Assembly: GCF_002939785.1 (NCBI RefSeq)
Contig: NZ_MDEC01000002.1
Coordinates: forward strand, 62,001 to 126,000
From: Xanthomonas codiaei
GTDB taxonomy: Bacteria > Pseudomonadota > Gammaproteobacteria > Xanthomonadales > Xanthomonadaceae
DNA length: 64,000 nucleotides
Direction of reading: 5' to 3'
How positions within the stretch are numbered: position 1 is the stretch's first letter; every line of letters begins with the position of its first letter. Below the pieces are notes generated by a model that worked only from the letters and a program-made list of their open reading frames with translations, did not search any database and was not told the DNA's origin. The translations under genes and the position numbers were made by a program. Below are positions 19,798 to 32,188 of the stretch, piece by piece.

Positions 19798-21282
19798 ATG
19801 GCCCTGCAATTCACCCTGAACCAAGACGCGCCGGCAAGCGCCGCGGTCGACTGCATCGTGGTTGGCGTGTTCGCCGACAAGACCCTCTCGCCCGCCGCCC
19901 AGGCCCTGGACAGCGCCAGCCAGGGCCGCCTGACGGCCCTGGTGGCACGCGGCGACGTGGTGGCCAAGACCGGCAGCACCACCCTGCTGCACGACCTGCC
20001 CGGGGTCACCGCCCCGCGCGTGCTGGTGGTGGGGCTGGGCGATGCCGGCAAGTTCGGCGTGGCGCCCTACCTCAAGGCGGTGGGCGATGCGACCCGCGCG
20101 CTCAAGACCGGCGCGGTGGGCACTGCCCTGCTGACCTTGACCGAGCTTTCCATCAAGGCCCGCGACGCCGCCTGGAACATCCGCCAGGCCGTGGTGGTCA
20201 GCGACCATGCCGCCTACCGCTACACCGCCACGCTGGCCAAGAAGAAGGTGGACGAGACCGGCCTGACCACCCTGGCCATCGCCGGCGACGACGCCCGTGC
20301 GCTGGCAGTGGGCATCGCCACCGCCGAAGGTGTGGAGTTCGCCCGCGAGCTGGGCAACCTGCCGCCGAACTACTGCACCCCGGCGTATCTGGCCGACACC
20401 GCTGCGGCCTTCGCCGGCAAGTTCCCGGGCGCCGAGGCCGAGATCCTGGACGAGGCGCAGATGGAGTCGCTGGGCATGGGCTCGCTGCTGTCGGTCGCGC
20501 GCGGTTCGGCCAACCGCCCGCGCCTGATCGTGCTGAAGTGGAACGGCGGCGGCGACGCGCGCCCGTACGTGCTGGTCGGCAAGGGCATCACCTTCGACAC
20601 CGGCGGCGTCAACCTCAAGACGCAGGGCGGCATCGAGGAAATGAAGTACGACATGTGCGGTGGCGCCAACGTCATCGGCACCTTCGTGGCCACGGTCAAG
20701 GCCGAGCTGCCGATCAACCTGGTGGTGGTGGTGCCGGCGGTGGAGAACGCCATCGACGGCAATGCCTATCGCCCCTCTGACGTGATCACCAGCATGTCCG
20801 GCAAGACCATCGAGGTCGGCAATACCGATGCCGAAGGCCGCCTGATCCTGTGCGATGCGCTGACCTACGCCGAGCGCTTCAACCCCGAAGCGCTGGTGGA
20901 CGTGGCTACGCTGACCGGCGCCTGCATGGTGGCGCTGGGCCACCAGACCGCCGGCCTGATGAGCAAGCACGACGACCTGGCCAACGAGCTGCTGGCCGCT
21001 GGCGAGCACGTGTTCGACCGCGCCTGGCGCCTGCCGCTGTGGGACGAATACCAGGGCCTGCTGGATTCCACCTTCGCCGACGTCTACAACATCGGCGGCC
21101 GCTGGGGCGGCGCGATCACCGCCGGCTGCTTCCTGTCGCGCTTCACCGAAAACCAGCGCTGGGCGCACCTGGACATCGCCGGCGTGGCCAGCGATGAAGG
21201 CAAGCGCGGCATGGCCACCGGCCGTCCGGTCGGCCTGCTGACCCAGTGGTTGCTGGACCGCGCCGCAAGCGGCGCGGCGTGA
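19798..21282 (+). CDS. pepA: Cytosol (leucyl) aminopeptidase PepA
   Basis: M17 leucine aminopeptidase of 494 residues, normally a hexamer with two metal ions. Metal and catalytic residues are visible in KGITFDTGG (Lys262, Asp267) and NTDAEGRL (starting Asn342, containing the catalytic Arg). In enterobacteria PepA also serves as an accessory protein in Xer recombination at plasmid sites and as a transcription regulator; whether this one does is unknown. It begins a pepA-holC-valS cluster. The stop codon abuts a GGGATT-type repeat. Confidence 0.96.
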   Translation: MALQFTLNQDAPASAAVDCIVVGVFADKTLSPAAQALDSASQGRLTALVARGDVVAKTGSTTLLHDLPGVTAPRVLVVGLGDAGKFGVAPYLKAVGDATRALKTGAVGTALLTLTELSIKARDAAWNIRQAVVVSDHAAYRYTATLAKKKVDETGLTTLAIAGDDARALAVGIATAEGVEFARELGNLPPNYCTPAYLADTAAAFAGKFPGAEAEILDEAQMESLGMGSLLSVARGSANRPRLIVLKWNGGGDARPYVLVGKGITFDTGGVNLKTQGGIEEMKYDMCGGANVIGTFVATVKAELPINLVVVVPAVENAIDGNAYRPSDVITSMSGKTIEVGNTDAEGRLILCDALTYAERFNPEALVDVATLTGACMVALGHQTAGLMSKHDDLANELLAAGEHVFDRAWRLPLWDEYQGLLDSTFADVYNIGGRWGGAITAGCFLSRFTENQRWAHLDIAGVASDEGKRGMATGRPVGLLTQWLLDRAASGAA

Positions 21283-21397
21283 TTGGGGAGTGGAGATTCG
21301 GGATTCGTGCCGCCGCACGCATCCCGCCGTCCTTAGCAACTTGCAGGCAGACAGTGACCGGCTGTCGCCAATCCCGAATCCCCCTCAACGAATCCCT
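21281..21397. repeat. GGGATT-type hairpin repeat between pepA and holC (copy C)
   Basis: Left arm GATTGGGGAGTGGAGATTCGGGATTCG begins inside the pepA stop codon. The right arm, CCAATCCCGAATCCCCC followed by CGAATCCC, ends a few bases before the holC ATG. The repeat therefore forms essentially the whole intergenic region. Confidence 0.75.
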
Positions 21398-21403
21398 GCC
21401 CTG

Positions 21404-21829
21404 ATGCCCCGTGCCGACTTCTACCTGATCGCCAAGCCGCGCTTCCTCAACGAACCGCTGCGGCTGGTCTGCGAGCTGGCGCGCAAGGCCAACGACGCCA
21501 ACCTGTCCACGCTGATCCTGGCGCGCGATGCGCAACAGGCCGAAGCGCTGGACGACCTGCTGTGGGCGTTCGACGACGAGGCCTATGTACCGCACCAGAT
21601 CGCCGGCACCGACGACGAAGACGAACTGGCGCCGGTGCTGATCGCCGCCCCGGAGTTCGCCGCGCCGTCGCGCCCGCTGGTGATCAACCTGCGCGACGAC
21701 CCCTACCTGGGCGCCTGCGACCGTGTCCTGGAAGTGGTGCCGGCCGACCCCGCCGCCCGCGAACCGCTGCGCGAACGCTGGAAACAGTACAAGGCCCTGG
21801 GCCTGGAACTCACCAAGTACGACATGTGA
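21404..21829 (+). CDS. holC: DNA polymerase III subunit chi
   Basis: Chi subunit of the clamp-loader complex, which links it to single-stranded DNA-binding protein. 141 residues, starting MPRADFYLIAKPRF and ending KYDM. The family-typical DFYLI opening, the LSTLILARDAQQAEALDDLLW segment and the FVPH-like YVPHQIAG are visible. It sits between pepA and valS as in many gammaproteobacteria. The frame extends upstream, but that part is translated repeat sequence, so I placed the start at 21404. Confidence 0.92.
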   Translation: MPRADFYLIAKPRFLNEPLRLVCELARKANDANLSTLILARDAQQAEALDDLLWAFDDEAYVPHQIAGTDDEDELAPVLIAAPEFAAPSRPLVINLRDDPYLGACDRVLEVVPADPAAREPLRERWKQYKALGLELTKYDM

Positions 21830-21835
21830 GGGCGG

Positions 21836-22048
21836 CGGGGATTGGGGAGACGGGATTGGGGATTCGTAACAGCAGATGTTTGCGTCTCCCTGGGCTGCAT
21901 CCAACGACCAACCCAATCCAGCCGATCTTCGTTCCGCAGCACCAACACCGACATTGATGAGTGGATTGCCAGTGATTCTCGCCGGCCCCATGACGCAACA
22001 AATCCCGAATCCCGAATCCCGAATCCCGAATAACGAATCCCAGCCCTT
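21836..22048. repeat. GGGATT-type repeat between holC and valS (copy D)
   Basis: Left arm GGGGATTGGGGAGACGGGATTGGGGATTCG is at about 21836-21869. The right arm is four tandem AATCCCG heptamers followed by AATAACGAATCCC at about 22010-22048. The intervening 140 bp has no gene. The right arm ends just before the valS start, so it also contributes the valS leader. Confidence 0.78.
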
Positions 22049-22050
22049 CT

Positions 22051-24903
<2,853 letters not shown>

Positions 24904-25235
24904 CGCAGCGGATCGTCTCGGTGCGCTGCAATTGCACGATCACGCATCCGTGCAAGCGGCGCCGATGCGACGGCAACACCGGGCCGGGCACTGGGCGGAT
25001 CGCTCACAGCGATGAAGGCATGCACTGCTTGGTGGTGCACCGACCATCCTGACCGGCCCTTGGCCCTGCAGCCAAGTCGCAGACCAGACGCCTGGCGCAT
25101 CATCCATCCGCAGCAATCGCTTGCAGACACCGATATCTACGCGATGCCCCCGCCGGGCACCACACCCAAGCAAAACCCGACAGCGCTGGCCGCGCGTTGT
25201 TTCGACGCAAGCACCGCATCGGGCATCATGTGCGC
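24904..25235. other. Spacer between valS and cca, nothing recognised
   Basis: 332 bp with no credible ORF, hairpin terminator or repeat match to the other families in the window. It presumably contains the cca promoter. Confidence 0.3.
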
Positions 25236-26468
25236 ATGAAGATCTATCTCGTTGGCGGCGCCGTCCGCGATGCCTTGCTCGGCCAGCCGGCCGGCGACCG
25301 CGATTGGGTGGTGGTCGGTGCCGATCAGGCGCAGATGCAAGCGCAGGGATTCAAACCGGTGGGCAAGGACTTCCCGGTGTTCCTGCATCCGCGTAGCGGC
25401 GAGGAATATGCGCTGGCGCGTACCGAGCGCAAATCGGGCCGGGGCTATCGCGGCTTCGTGGTGGATGCCGATCCCTCGGTGACGCTGGAAGAAGACCTGT
25501 TGCGGCGCGACTTCACCATCAATGCGATCGCCCGCGACGAAGACAGCGGCGAGCTGGTGGACCCGTATGGCGGTGCGCGCGATCTGCAGGCGCGCATCCT
25601 GCGTCATGTGGGGCCGGCGTTTATCGAAGATCCGGTGCGCGTCCTGCGTGCGGCGCGCTTCATGGCGCGGTTCGCCCCGCTCGGCTTTACCCTGGCGCCG
25701 GAAACCGCAGCGCTGATGCGCGAGATGGCGGCCAATGGCGAGCTGGACAGCCTGGTCCCCGAACGCGTCTGGCAGGAACTGCGCCGCGCCCTGACCTGCG
25801 CGCGACCGTCCGCCTTCCTGCGCACGCTGCACGACACCGATGCACTGCGCATCATCCTGCCGGAAATCGATGCGCTGTACGGCGTGCCGCAACGCGCCGA
25901 CTTCCACCCGGAAGTGGATACCGGCATCCACCAGGAGATGGTCAGCGACATGGCCGCACGTCTGGCGCCAAGCGATGCGCTGATCGGCTTTGCTGCGCTC
26001 ACCCACGACCTGGGCAAGGCGCTGACGCCACCGGAGCAGTGGCCTCGCCACCTGATGCATGAGCAGCGCGGTGTCGACCCGCTGCTGGCGCTGTGCGAAC
26101 GGCTCAAGGTGCCGCAGGACTATCGCCAGTTGGCCGTCACCGCCTGCCGCGAGCATCTCAACGTGCACCGCCTGCCCGAACTGCGCAACAGCACCGTGCA
26201 CGACTTGCTGGTGCGTTGCGATGGCTTTCGCCGGCCAGAGCGCATCGCACAACTGGCGCTGGTGTGCGAGGCCGACAAGCGCGGCCGCCTTGGCAGCGAA
26301 GAATCTGCCTACCCGCAAGGCGACCTGCTCAAGCGTCTGCATGCAGCAGCACTGGCGATCAATGCGCGCGACCTGGCCGCAACCGGCCTGCAAGGACCCC
26401 AGATCGGGCAGGCCCTGGCAAAGGCACGCATCGCCGCGATCGCCGCCGTGCGCAACCACCCCAGCTGA
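25236..26468 (+). CDS. cca: Multifunctional CCA tRNA nucleotidyltransferase
   Basis: Adds or repairs the 3' CCA of tRNAs. The 410-residue form starts [16 protein letters not shown]. The class II nucleotidyltransferase motif GGAVRD (7-12) is followed by the metal-binding Asp21-x-Asp23 (GDRDWVVVG). [10 protein letters not shown] and [12 protein letters not shown] form the template-reading region. A C-terminal HD domain is intact, with His257-Asp258 (THDLGKAL) and HLNVHRL, so the phosphohydrolase activities of the gammaproteobacterial enzyme are expected. A short in-frame upstream extension lacks support. It is convergent with the TonB receptor gene. Confidence 0.95.
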   Translation: MKIYLVGGAVRDALLGQPAGDRDWVVVGADQAQMQAQGFKPVGKDFPVFLHPRSGEEYALARTERKSGRGYRGFVVDADPSVTLEEDLLRRDFTINAIARDEDSGELVDPYGGARDLQARILRHVGPAFIEDPVRVLRAARFMARFAPLGFTLAPETAALMREMAANGELDSLVPERVWQELRRALTCARPSAFLRTLHDTDALRIILPEIDALYGVPQRADFHPEVDTGIHQEMVSDMAARLAPSDALIGFAALTHDLGKALTPPEQWPRHLMHEQRGVDPLLALCERLKVPQDYRQLAVTACREHLNVHRLPELRNSTVHDLLVRCDGFRRPERIAQLALVCEADKRGRLGSEESAYPQGDLLKRLHAAALAINARDLAATGLQGPQIGQALAKARIAAIAAVRNHPS

Positions 26469-26614
26469 GAGCTACCGACCGGCTGCGGCACGCAGTCCCT
26501 GGATCGATGAGCGCACACGTGACACGCGCAACGCCTGGCACCCAGGCCACATCGACACCGAGTCCCCGGCCCTATCGACCGAAACGGCTGCACCACGCAG
26601 CCGCCCGGCACCCG

Positions 26615-29284
26615 TCACAGCTTGAAGTTCAGGCTCAACATGAAGGACCTGCCGTTCTTGTAGAGGTAGTACGGCTGGTTCTTGTTGCCGATGTAGCTGA
26701 AGTAGGTTTCGTCCAGCAGGTTGGTGGCTTCCAGCGCCACGCGCAGCCGCTCGGTGGCCTGGTAGCCGAACGAGGCATCGACCTGGGTGAAGGCATCGGT
26801 CATCTGCTGGCCGTTGAGTCGGCCGATCTGGGTGAAGTATTCCGAGCGCCAGCCCAGGTTCACCCGCGCGCTCCACTTGCCCTGCTCGTAGTACGGGCTG
26901 ATGTTGTAGGCGTTGCGCGAGTTGTACGGCAGGCTGTAATCACCGTCGGTATTGGAATCGGAATAGGTGTAGTTGGCGACCACGCCGAAGCCATTGCCGA
27001 AATTGTGCTGCAGATTGAGCGCCACGCCCTGCACCTTGGCGTCGCCGGCGTTGGTGGGCACCGAGGTCTGGTAGGTGCTCGGTCCACCGGTGGCGTTGTT
27101 GAAGAACACCCGGTCTTGTACGGTGGTGAGGATGTAGTTGGAGATATCGCGCGAGAAGAACTCGGCGCTGAGCAAGCTGCTGTCGGCGAAATACCATTCC
27201 ATCGACGCACCCAGGTTGGTGGATTCGTACGGGCTCAGGCCGGGGTTGCCGGTCGACGCGGTCAAGGTGGTGTCGTCGGTAGCCACGTACGGGGTCATGT
27301 TGGTGTAGCGCGGCCGCGCGATGACCTTGGAGGCGGCAAAACGCAGCATCAGGTCATCGCGCAGGTCATAGGCGATGTTGAAGGCCGGCAACCATTTGCC
27401 GTAGCTGCTGAGAAAGTTGACCGGCGTGTAGCTGCCGCCCGGCGCGTAGCTGAAGCCGTCGGTGGAATCGCGGGTATGCACGTAGCGCACGCCGAGGTTG
27501 CCGCGATAGCGCTCGCCGGAGAAGTTGCCCTGCAGGAACCAGGCGCGGTTCTGCTCCTCGATGCTGTAATTGCCTGCGTAGCTGATCGGCAGGCCGGCAT
27601 CGCCTTCCAGGCCGCCGATGTAGCGGCTGATCGCACCGCGACCGATGGTGGACCAGCGCTGCATGTCGGCGCTGGTGGACAGGCCATCCAGGTAACCGGA
27701 TGGCGTGGTGCCTGGCGAAAAATCCGCCAGCGTACTGCCATCGTTCGGTGCCCAGGTGCGGCTATAGGATGACTGTCCGGTGGCGTGGTTGGTGAGCTTG
27801 ATGCCGGTGAGGATCTGCGTGAACGGGCCCCATTCCACCGCATGGTCGAAATCCAGCTGCAGGTAACGCTCCTTGTCGTACTGCGGGCTGTGGCTGGCCG
27901 AGGCGTTGTTGAGCTGCATCGCCGCCGTATTGGTCGGCTCGGTGCTGTAGTCCATCGCGGTGCGGCGCCCGTCGATGGTGTAGCTGTAGCCGGCCAGGTT
28001 GCGGAACTGGATGCCGTAGATGCGCTCGGCACCGCCTTGTGAGCTGGTGTAACCGACCTGGCTGGAGGCATTCCAGCCGTCGCCATGCCAGTCGGCGCGC
28101 AGATGGATGCTGCCGGTGCTGACATCGCTGTTGCGCAGGTAGCCATCCAGGAACGTGGTGGACTGATCGCCGAAGGTGCCGGAGGTGGCCACGCCGTTTT
28201 CGAAGCCCAGCGCCTGTGCGTCGCCGGGGTTGGATCCCCAGTAGCCGTAGCGGCTCTGGTTGTAGTTGTCGAAATTCTCGGTGACGTATAGGCCGGTCAG
28301 GTTGAGCTCGAAATCGGCATCGGGCTTCCACTGCAGCGCAGCGCTGATGCCATCGCGTTTACGCGTCTGCTGGAACAGCGCGGTGTTGATCGAGGTCGGA
28401 AACACGCCGGTGTTGTTGCCGACCACCGCAGGTGGAAACGCGGCGCCGGCGACATCGTCGTAACCGAAGATCTCCACGCCCTCGCGGCGCAGCACGCGCT
28501 GGGAGTGCATCACCGAGGTCAGTATGCCGAAGGTTTCGTCCTGGTTTTTCCAGCTGTAGAGCGCGGAGGCGTTCGGCTTGCCCTCGTCGGAGCGATCGTT
28601 GTACCCGTAGCTCACTGTCCCGGTGAGCGTATTGCGATCGAGCTCCAGCGGCTTGCGCGTGTGCACGATCACGGTGCCGCCGATGGAGCCTTCGTCGATC
28701 CGCGCCTCGGGGGTCTTGTAGACCTCCATCAGGCCCACCACTTCCGGTGCCAGCGTGCTGTAGTTGAACGAACGGCTGTCCGGATCGTTGGGGTCGCCAC
28801 CCCAACTGGTGGAGGCGATGGTCTGGCCGTTGAGCAGCACGCGATTGAGCGCCGGATCGGTACCGAGGATGCTGACTTTTTCGCCTTCGCCGAACTGGCG
28901 ATCCACGGTGATGCCGGACAGGCGCGACAAGGATTCGGCCACGTTGGTGTCGGGGAACTTGCCGATATCCTCGGCGCTGATCGCATCCACGATCGCATCG
29001 GCATTGCGCTTGACGTTGAGCGCCTTGCCCAGGCTGGCCTGGTAACCCACCACCTTGATTTCGTCCAGCGTGGAGACCGAAGGAGTGGTTTGTGTAGCTG
29101 CCTGTTGCTGCGCAGGTACAGGCTGTTCCTGCGCAAGCGCCGGAAGCGCCGCGACACAGGCGACGGTGGCGCCACCGACAAGCAAGCGCCTGACGGCAGC
29201 ACTCAATGCAGAGCGGTGTAGCGCAGCGATGGACGCATGCACTTGCACACAGCGGGATGAAGCGAGCATACGGGGAGACAGCAT
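26615..29284 (-). CDS. TonB-dependent receptor next to the nag genes (predicted GlcNAc uptake)
   Basis: Outer-membrane beta-barrel receptor of 889 residues in the Xanthomonas/Caulobacter class. A signal region ending ALPALAQ is followed by a TonB-box-like stretch (STLDEIKVVGY). The plug domain includes DIGKFPDTNVAESLSRLSGITV and VLLNGQTIAS, and the barrel ends LSLNFKL with the usual aromatic-hydrophobic C-terminus. AGG precedes the ATG by 7 nt. The gene is in line with nagA, 710 bp downstream of it, and carries a LacI-type NagR operator candidate about 200 bp upstream. Transport of GlcNAc or chito-oligosaccharides is inferred from this context; comparable receptors are part of the Xanthomonas GlcNAc regulon. 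Confidence 0.88.
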   Translation of the reverse strand: MLSPRMLASSRCVQVHASIAALHRSALSAAVRRLLVGGATVACVAALPALAQEQPVPAQQQAATQTTPSVSTLDEIKVVGYQASLGKALNVKRNADAIVDAISAEDIGKFPDTNVAESLSRLSGITVDRQFGEGEKVSILGTDPALNRVLLNGQTIASTSWGGDPNDPDSRSFNYSTLAPEVVGLMEVYKTPEARIDEGSIGGTVIVHTRKPLELDRNTLTGTVSYGYNDRSDEGKPNASALYSWKNQDETFGILTSVMHSQRVLRREGVEIFGYDDVAGAAFPPAVVGNNTGVFPTSINTALFQQTRKRDGISAALQWKPDADFELNLTGLYVTENFDNYNQSRYGYWGSNPGDAQALGFENGVATSGTFGDQSTTFLDGYLRNSDVSTGSIHLRADWHGDGWNASSQVGYTSSQGGAERIYGIQFRNLAGYSYTIDGRRTAMDYSTEPTNTAAMQLNNASASHSPQYDKERYLQLDFDHAVEWGPFTQILTGIKLTNHATGQSSYSRTWAPNDGSTLADFSPGTTPSGYLDGLSTSADMQRWSTIGRGAISRYIGGLEGDAGLPISYAGNYSIEEQNRAWFLQGNFSGERYRGNLGVRYVHTRDSTDGFSYAPGGSYTPVNFLSSYGKWLPAFNIAYDLRDDLMLRFAASKVIARPRYTNMTPYVATDDTTLTASTGNPGLSPYESTNLGASMEWYFADSSLLSAEFFSRDISNYILTTVQDRVFFNNATGGPSTYQTSVPTNAGDAKVQGVALNLQHNFGNGFGVVANYTYSDSNTDGDYSLPYNSRNAYNISPYYEQGKWSARVNLGWRSEYFTQIGRLNGQQMTDAFTQVDASFGYQATERLRVALEATNLLDETYFSYIGNKNQPYYLYKNGRSFMLSLNFKL

Positions 29285-29481
29285 TGCGTGACCTCATGAC
29301 TTGTGTCGGATGGCAACCGTCTGGTTGCGCAACGACGCGCGACGCGCGTGTCATGCCCGCAATCCGTCCCCTGTGCCGGATACGAGCAACCACCCGCATC
29401 CCAAGACGTCATGCGGGTAACGCCAGGCTGCGAAAAGCGCGGCCGGCAATGTTTTTCTCGAACGTGGAGCAACGGCTCCTC

Positions 29482-29499
29482 GCTGACAACGTTATCAGC
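29482..29499. promoter_or_regulatory. Candidate NagR (LacI-family) operator
   Basis: GCTGACAACGTTATCAGC is an 18-bp near-perfect palindrome centred on AACGTT, with a CG at the dyad as in LacI-family operators. It agrees with the proteobacterial NagR pattern TGACAnCGnTnTCA as I recall it. A NagR homologue is encoded 3 kb away. It lies about 200 bp upstream of the receptor ATG. Binding is inferred. Confidence 0.6.
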
Positions 29500-29759
29500 G
29501 AAGGTGCCTTCCATAAGCGGCACTGTCAACCCATCTGCACGAACGCAGAATTTTATGCTTCAAACAGCGTATTTTGCGCAGATATCTGGATGACCGCGCG
29601 ACCGTCGTCTCACTGTTCTCGGCGCGTGTGCAGACCGATGCGCCTTGCGGCCTCGCTGCGACACCGCTGCGACACCGCTGCGCGCAGAATGCTGGCGCGG
29701 ACTGTTTGCGCGTGCGAAATGTGGGGTGCGTGCGGCGTCGGCAATGCATAACGACGCTA

Positions 29760-29902
29760 AGAGCGGCTAACAAAACCTAGCGAGCAGTCGTCAGGCGGGT
29801 GTGGATGGCGCGCAGGAACCGGAGTGTACGAGTAGTACATGAGGATTCCGAGCACCGGCCGCGCCCGCCTGGCGGCTGCGCAGTAGTTTTGTTAGCCGCT
29901 CT
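29760..29902. mobile_element. 143-bp TIR-bounded hairpin element (MITE-like)
   Basis: Perfect 17-bp terminal inverted repeats (AGAGCGGCTAACAAAAC and GTTTTGTTAGCCGCTCT) bound a sequence whose inner parts are also complementary: CAGGCGGG against CCCGCCTGG, and TGTAC-GAGTA-GTACA at the centre. The whole element can fold into one long stem. TA lies at both outer edges, consistent with a TA target duplication. It has no ORF. It sits between nagA and the TonB receptor gene and could also terminate nag transcription. Two decayed relatives exist in the window (9189-9295 and 54905-55012). Confidence 0.78.
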
Positions 29903-29996
29903 AAAGAGACGCCGCACTGCGCGAGGTAGGTGAAGGTTCGCAATAAGGCGACACGCGATGAACGCCGCGCGTAGTCGCGCGGCGCAAACGCAACGC

Positions 29997-31151
29997 TTAC
30001 TCCCGCTGCCCGCCAACCCAGGTGCCGAGCACCTGCACGTCGACGTCCACCAGCACCAGATCGGCCTGGTAGCCAGGTGCGATGCGGCCCAGGCGCTCAC
30101 CCAGGCCGATACATTGCGCCGGATACGTGGACGCCATGCGTGCGGCTTCGGCCAGATCCACGCCCAACCAGCGCACGCTGTTGCGCACGGCGGTGGCCAT
30201 GTCTAGCGCCGAGCCGGCAAGCGCGCCGTCGGCATTGCGCACCACCCCATCCACCGCAGTGATGGTTTCGCCGTACAGATCGAAGCTGGGGCTGTCGCTG
30301 CCGACCATCGGCATGGCGTCGGTCACCAGCAGCAACTTGCCACGCGGTTTGGCCGCCAACGCCACGCGCAGGCTGGCCGGATGCACATGCACGCCATCGA
30401 CGATGACACCGCACCACACGTTGGGATCTTCCAGCGCAGCGCCCACGGCGTTGGGCTCGCGCCCGGCCAGTTGCGACATCGCGTTGTACACGTGCGTGAA
30501 GCCACTGACGCCAGCAGCGATGCCATCGCGCGCCTGCTCGTAGGTGGCTGCAGTGTGGCCGGCGAACACGATTGCACCGCCAGCCACGAACGCGCGGATG
30601 TCCTCCAGCGGCACGCGCTCGGGGGCAAGCGTGATCAGGGTGACGCCGTTGTCCAGCGAGGTGTCTACCGCGATCTCGCGCGCGTCCGGCAGGCGGAACT
30701 TGCGCGCATCGTGAGTGCCCTTGCGTGCGGGGCTCAGGTAGGGCCCTTCCAGATGGACGCCAAGCACGCCGGGCACGCCTTGTGCGATGGCGGCGCGCGT
30801 CGCCTCGATCGCTTCGGCCATCACCTGCGCGGTATCGCTGATCAGCGTCGGCAGCATGCCGGTGGTACCGAAGCGGCGATGCGCCGCCGCAATGGTGGCC
30901 AGCGCCTGCGGGTCGCGTGCGTTGTTGAACAACACCCCTCCGCCGCCGTTGACCTGGATGTCGATGAAGCCGGGCAACAAGGTGGCGCCGCCCAGATCCA
31001 CGCGCGTGTGCGCCTGCGCCACGCGTGCATCATCGGCCGGCACGATCGCCTGGATCTGCGCACCGTCCAGCAGCACGGCCAGGCCATCCTGCAGACCGTC
31101 GTCGGTCAACACACGCGCATTGCACAGCGCTTGAATCGGGGAAGCATCCAT
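29997..31151 (-). CDS. nagA: N-acetylglucosamine-6-phosphate deacetylase
   Basis: Hydrolyses GlcNAc-6-P to glucosamine-6-P in the cytosol. The 384-residue form starts MDASPIQALCNARV (ATG at 31151, two bases after the nagB-II stop); a TTG six bases upstream is less likely. Metal and substrate motifs of the amidohydrolase family are present: LPGFIDIQVNGGGGV, GVHLEGPYLSP, VFAGHTAAT, THVYNAMSQL and the catalytic Asp in LVTDAMP. It is the last gene of nagQ-P-R-B-A, followed by the TIR element. Confidence 0.95.
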   Translation of the reverse strand: MDASPIQALCNARVLTDDGLQDGLAVLLDGAQIQAIVPADDARVAQAHTRVDLGGATLLPGFIDIQVNGGGGVLFNNARDPQALATIAAAHRRFGTTGMLPTLISDTAQVMAEAIEATRAAIAQGVPGVLGVHLEGPYLSPARKGTHDARKFRLPDAREIAVDTSLDNGVTLITLAPERVPLEDIRAFVAGGAIVFAGHTAATYEQARDGIAAGVSGFTHVYNAMSQLAGREPNAVGAALEDPNVWCGVIVDGVHVHPASLRVALAAKPRGKLLLVTDAMPMVGSDSPSFDLYGETITAVDGVVRNADGALAGSALDMATAVRNSVRWLGVDLAEAARMASTYPAQCIGLGERLGRIAPGYQADLVLVDVDVQVLGTWVGGQRE

Positions 31152-31153
31152 GG

Positions 31154-32182
31154 TCAAACGGTTTCCGTAACCTTGTTCAAGTGCGGCGGCAGGTCGGGAT
31201 TATGGCCGCGCTGCAGCGCAAGCGCATTGATCGCGCGATAGAAGCTCTGCACGGTCAGCAGCGGCGCACACGCCGGGTGCGCGGCATCGGCCAGTGGCAG
31301 ATCGCCATCGGGCGCGGCCAGCCACACCTGCGCGCCACGTGCACGGAATTCTTCGGCCAGCGCGCGCGTGCCTGCGCCGGTTTCGTCGGGCTGGGCGAAC
31401 ACCAGCACCGGGAAACCCGGGCCAACCAATGCCATCGGCCCGTGTTTGACCTCTGCCGAGCTATAGGCTTCGGCATGCAGGCCGCAGGTTTCCTTGAACT
31501 TCAGCGCCGCTTCCTGCGCCGCGCCCAGGCCGAGGCCACGCCCGAGCACGAACAGGTTGTGCGCAGGCGCCAGACCGGTGGTCAGTGCGGACCAGTCAGT
31601 CTGCCAGGCGCTACGCAGTTGTTGCGGCAACGCATCCACTGCGGCGAGCAGTGCGGGGTCGTTCTTCCACACCGCGCCCAGCTGCAGCACTGCCGCCAGC
31701 GAGGCAAGATAGCTCTTGGTGGCGGCCACGCTTTTTTCCGGGCCCGCGCCTAGCGGAATCATCACATCGGCCAATTGCGCCAGAGGCGAATCCTCCACGT
31801 TGACCAAGGCCACCACGCGCGCGCCGGCGGCCTTGGCCGCTTCGGCATTGCGCAGCAGGTCCGGGCTCTTGCCCGATTGCGAGATCACGATGTACAGCGC
31901 GCCACGCAGCTGCAGCGGTGCGGCATAGACCGATCCCACCGAGGGAGACGCCGAAGCGGTGACGATGCCCAGCTGCGTCTCGAACAGGTACTTGGCATAC
32001 GTTGCCGCGTGATCGGAACTGCCGCGCGCGCAGGTCACCACGAACGGCGGCGGGTTCTCGCGCAGCGACTGCGCCAGCGCAGCGATGGTATCGGCATTGC
32101 GCGCGAACTGTGCGGCGACCACGTCGGCGGTCTGTGCCGCCTCGCGGAACATCAGGGTCTCGGTTTCGAGGGGGAGGCTCAT
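31154..32182 (-). CDS. nagB-II: SIS-domain glucosamine-6-phosphate deaminase (NagB-II type)
   Basis: 342-residue protein with two sugar-isomerase (SIS) domains and no glutaminase domain, related to the isomerase half of GlmS. Motifs are ARGSSDHAATYAKYLFE, VISQSGKSPDLL, ATKSYLASLAA, GRGLGLGAAQEAALKFKETCGLHAEAYSSAEVKHGP and the C-terminal DLPPHLNKVTETV. Between nagR and nagA it most likely catalyses GlcN-6-P to fructose-6-P plus ammonia, the NagB-II replacement of classical NagB. The start has GGGGAGG directly upstream. Six bases separate it from nagR. Confidence 0.92.
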   Translation of the reverse strand: MSLPLETETLMFREAAQTADVVAAQFARNADTIAALAQSLRENPPPFVVTCARGSSDHAATYAKYLFETQLGIVTASASPSVGSVYAAPLQLRGALYIVISQSGKSPDLLRNAEAAKAAGARVVALVNVEDSPLAQLADVMIPLGAGPEKSVAATKSYLASLAAVLQLGAVWKNDPALLAAVDALPQQLRSAWQTDWSALTTGLAPAHNLFVLGRGLGLGAAQEAALKFKETCGLHAEAYSSAEVKHGPMALVGPGFPVLVFAQPDETGAGTRALAEEFRARGAQVWLAAPDGDLPLADAAHPACAPLLTVQSFYRAINALALQRGHNPDLPPHLNKVTETV

Positions 32183-32188
32183 CTGGAC

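Noticed and set aside
24904-25235. Possible further copy of the hairpin family between valS and cca
   Set aside because: Only a few short words match and not in the conserved order.
26093-27772. 559-codon plus-strand ORF overlapping cca and the TonB receptor gene
   Set aside because: Antisense to the receptor; composition typical of shadow frames.
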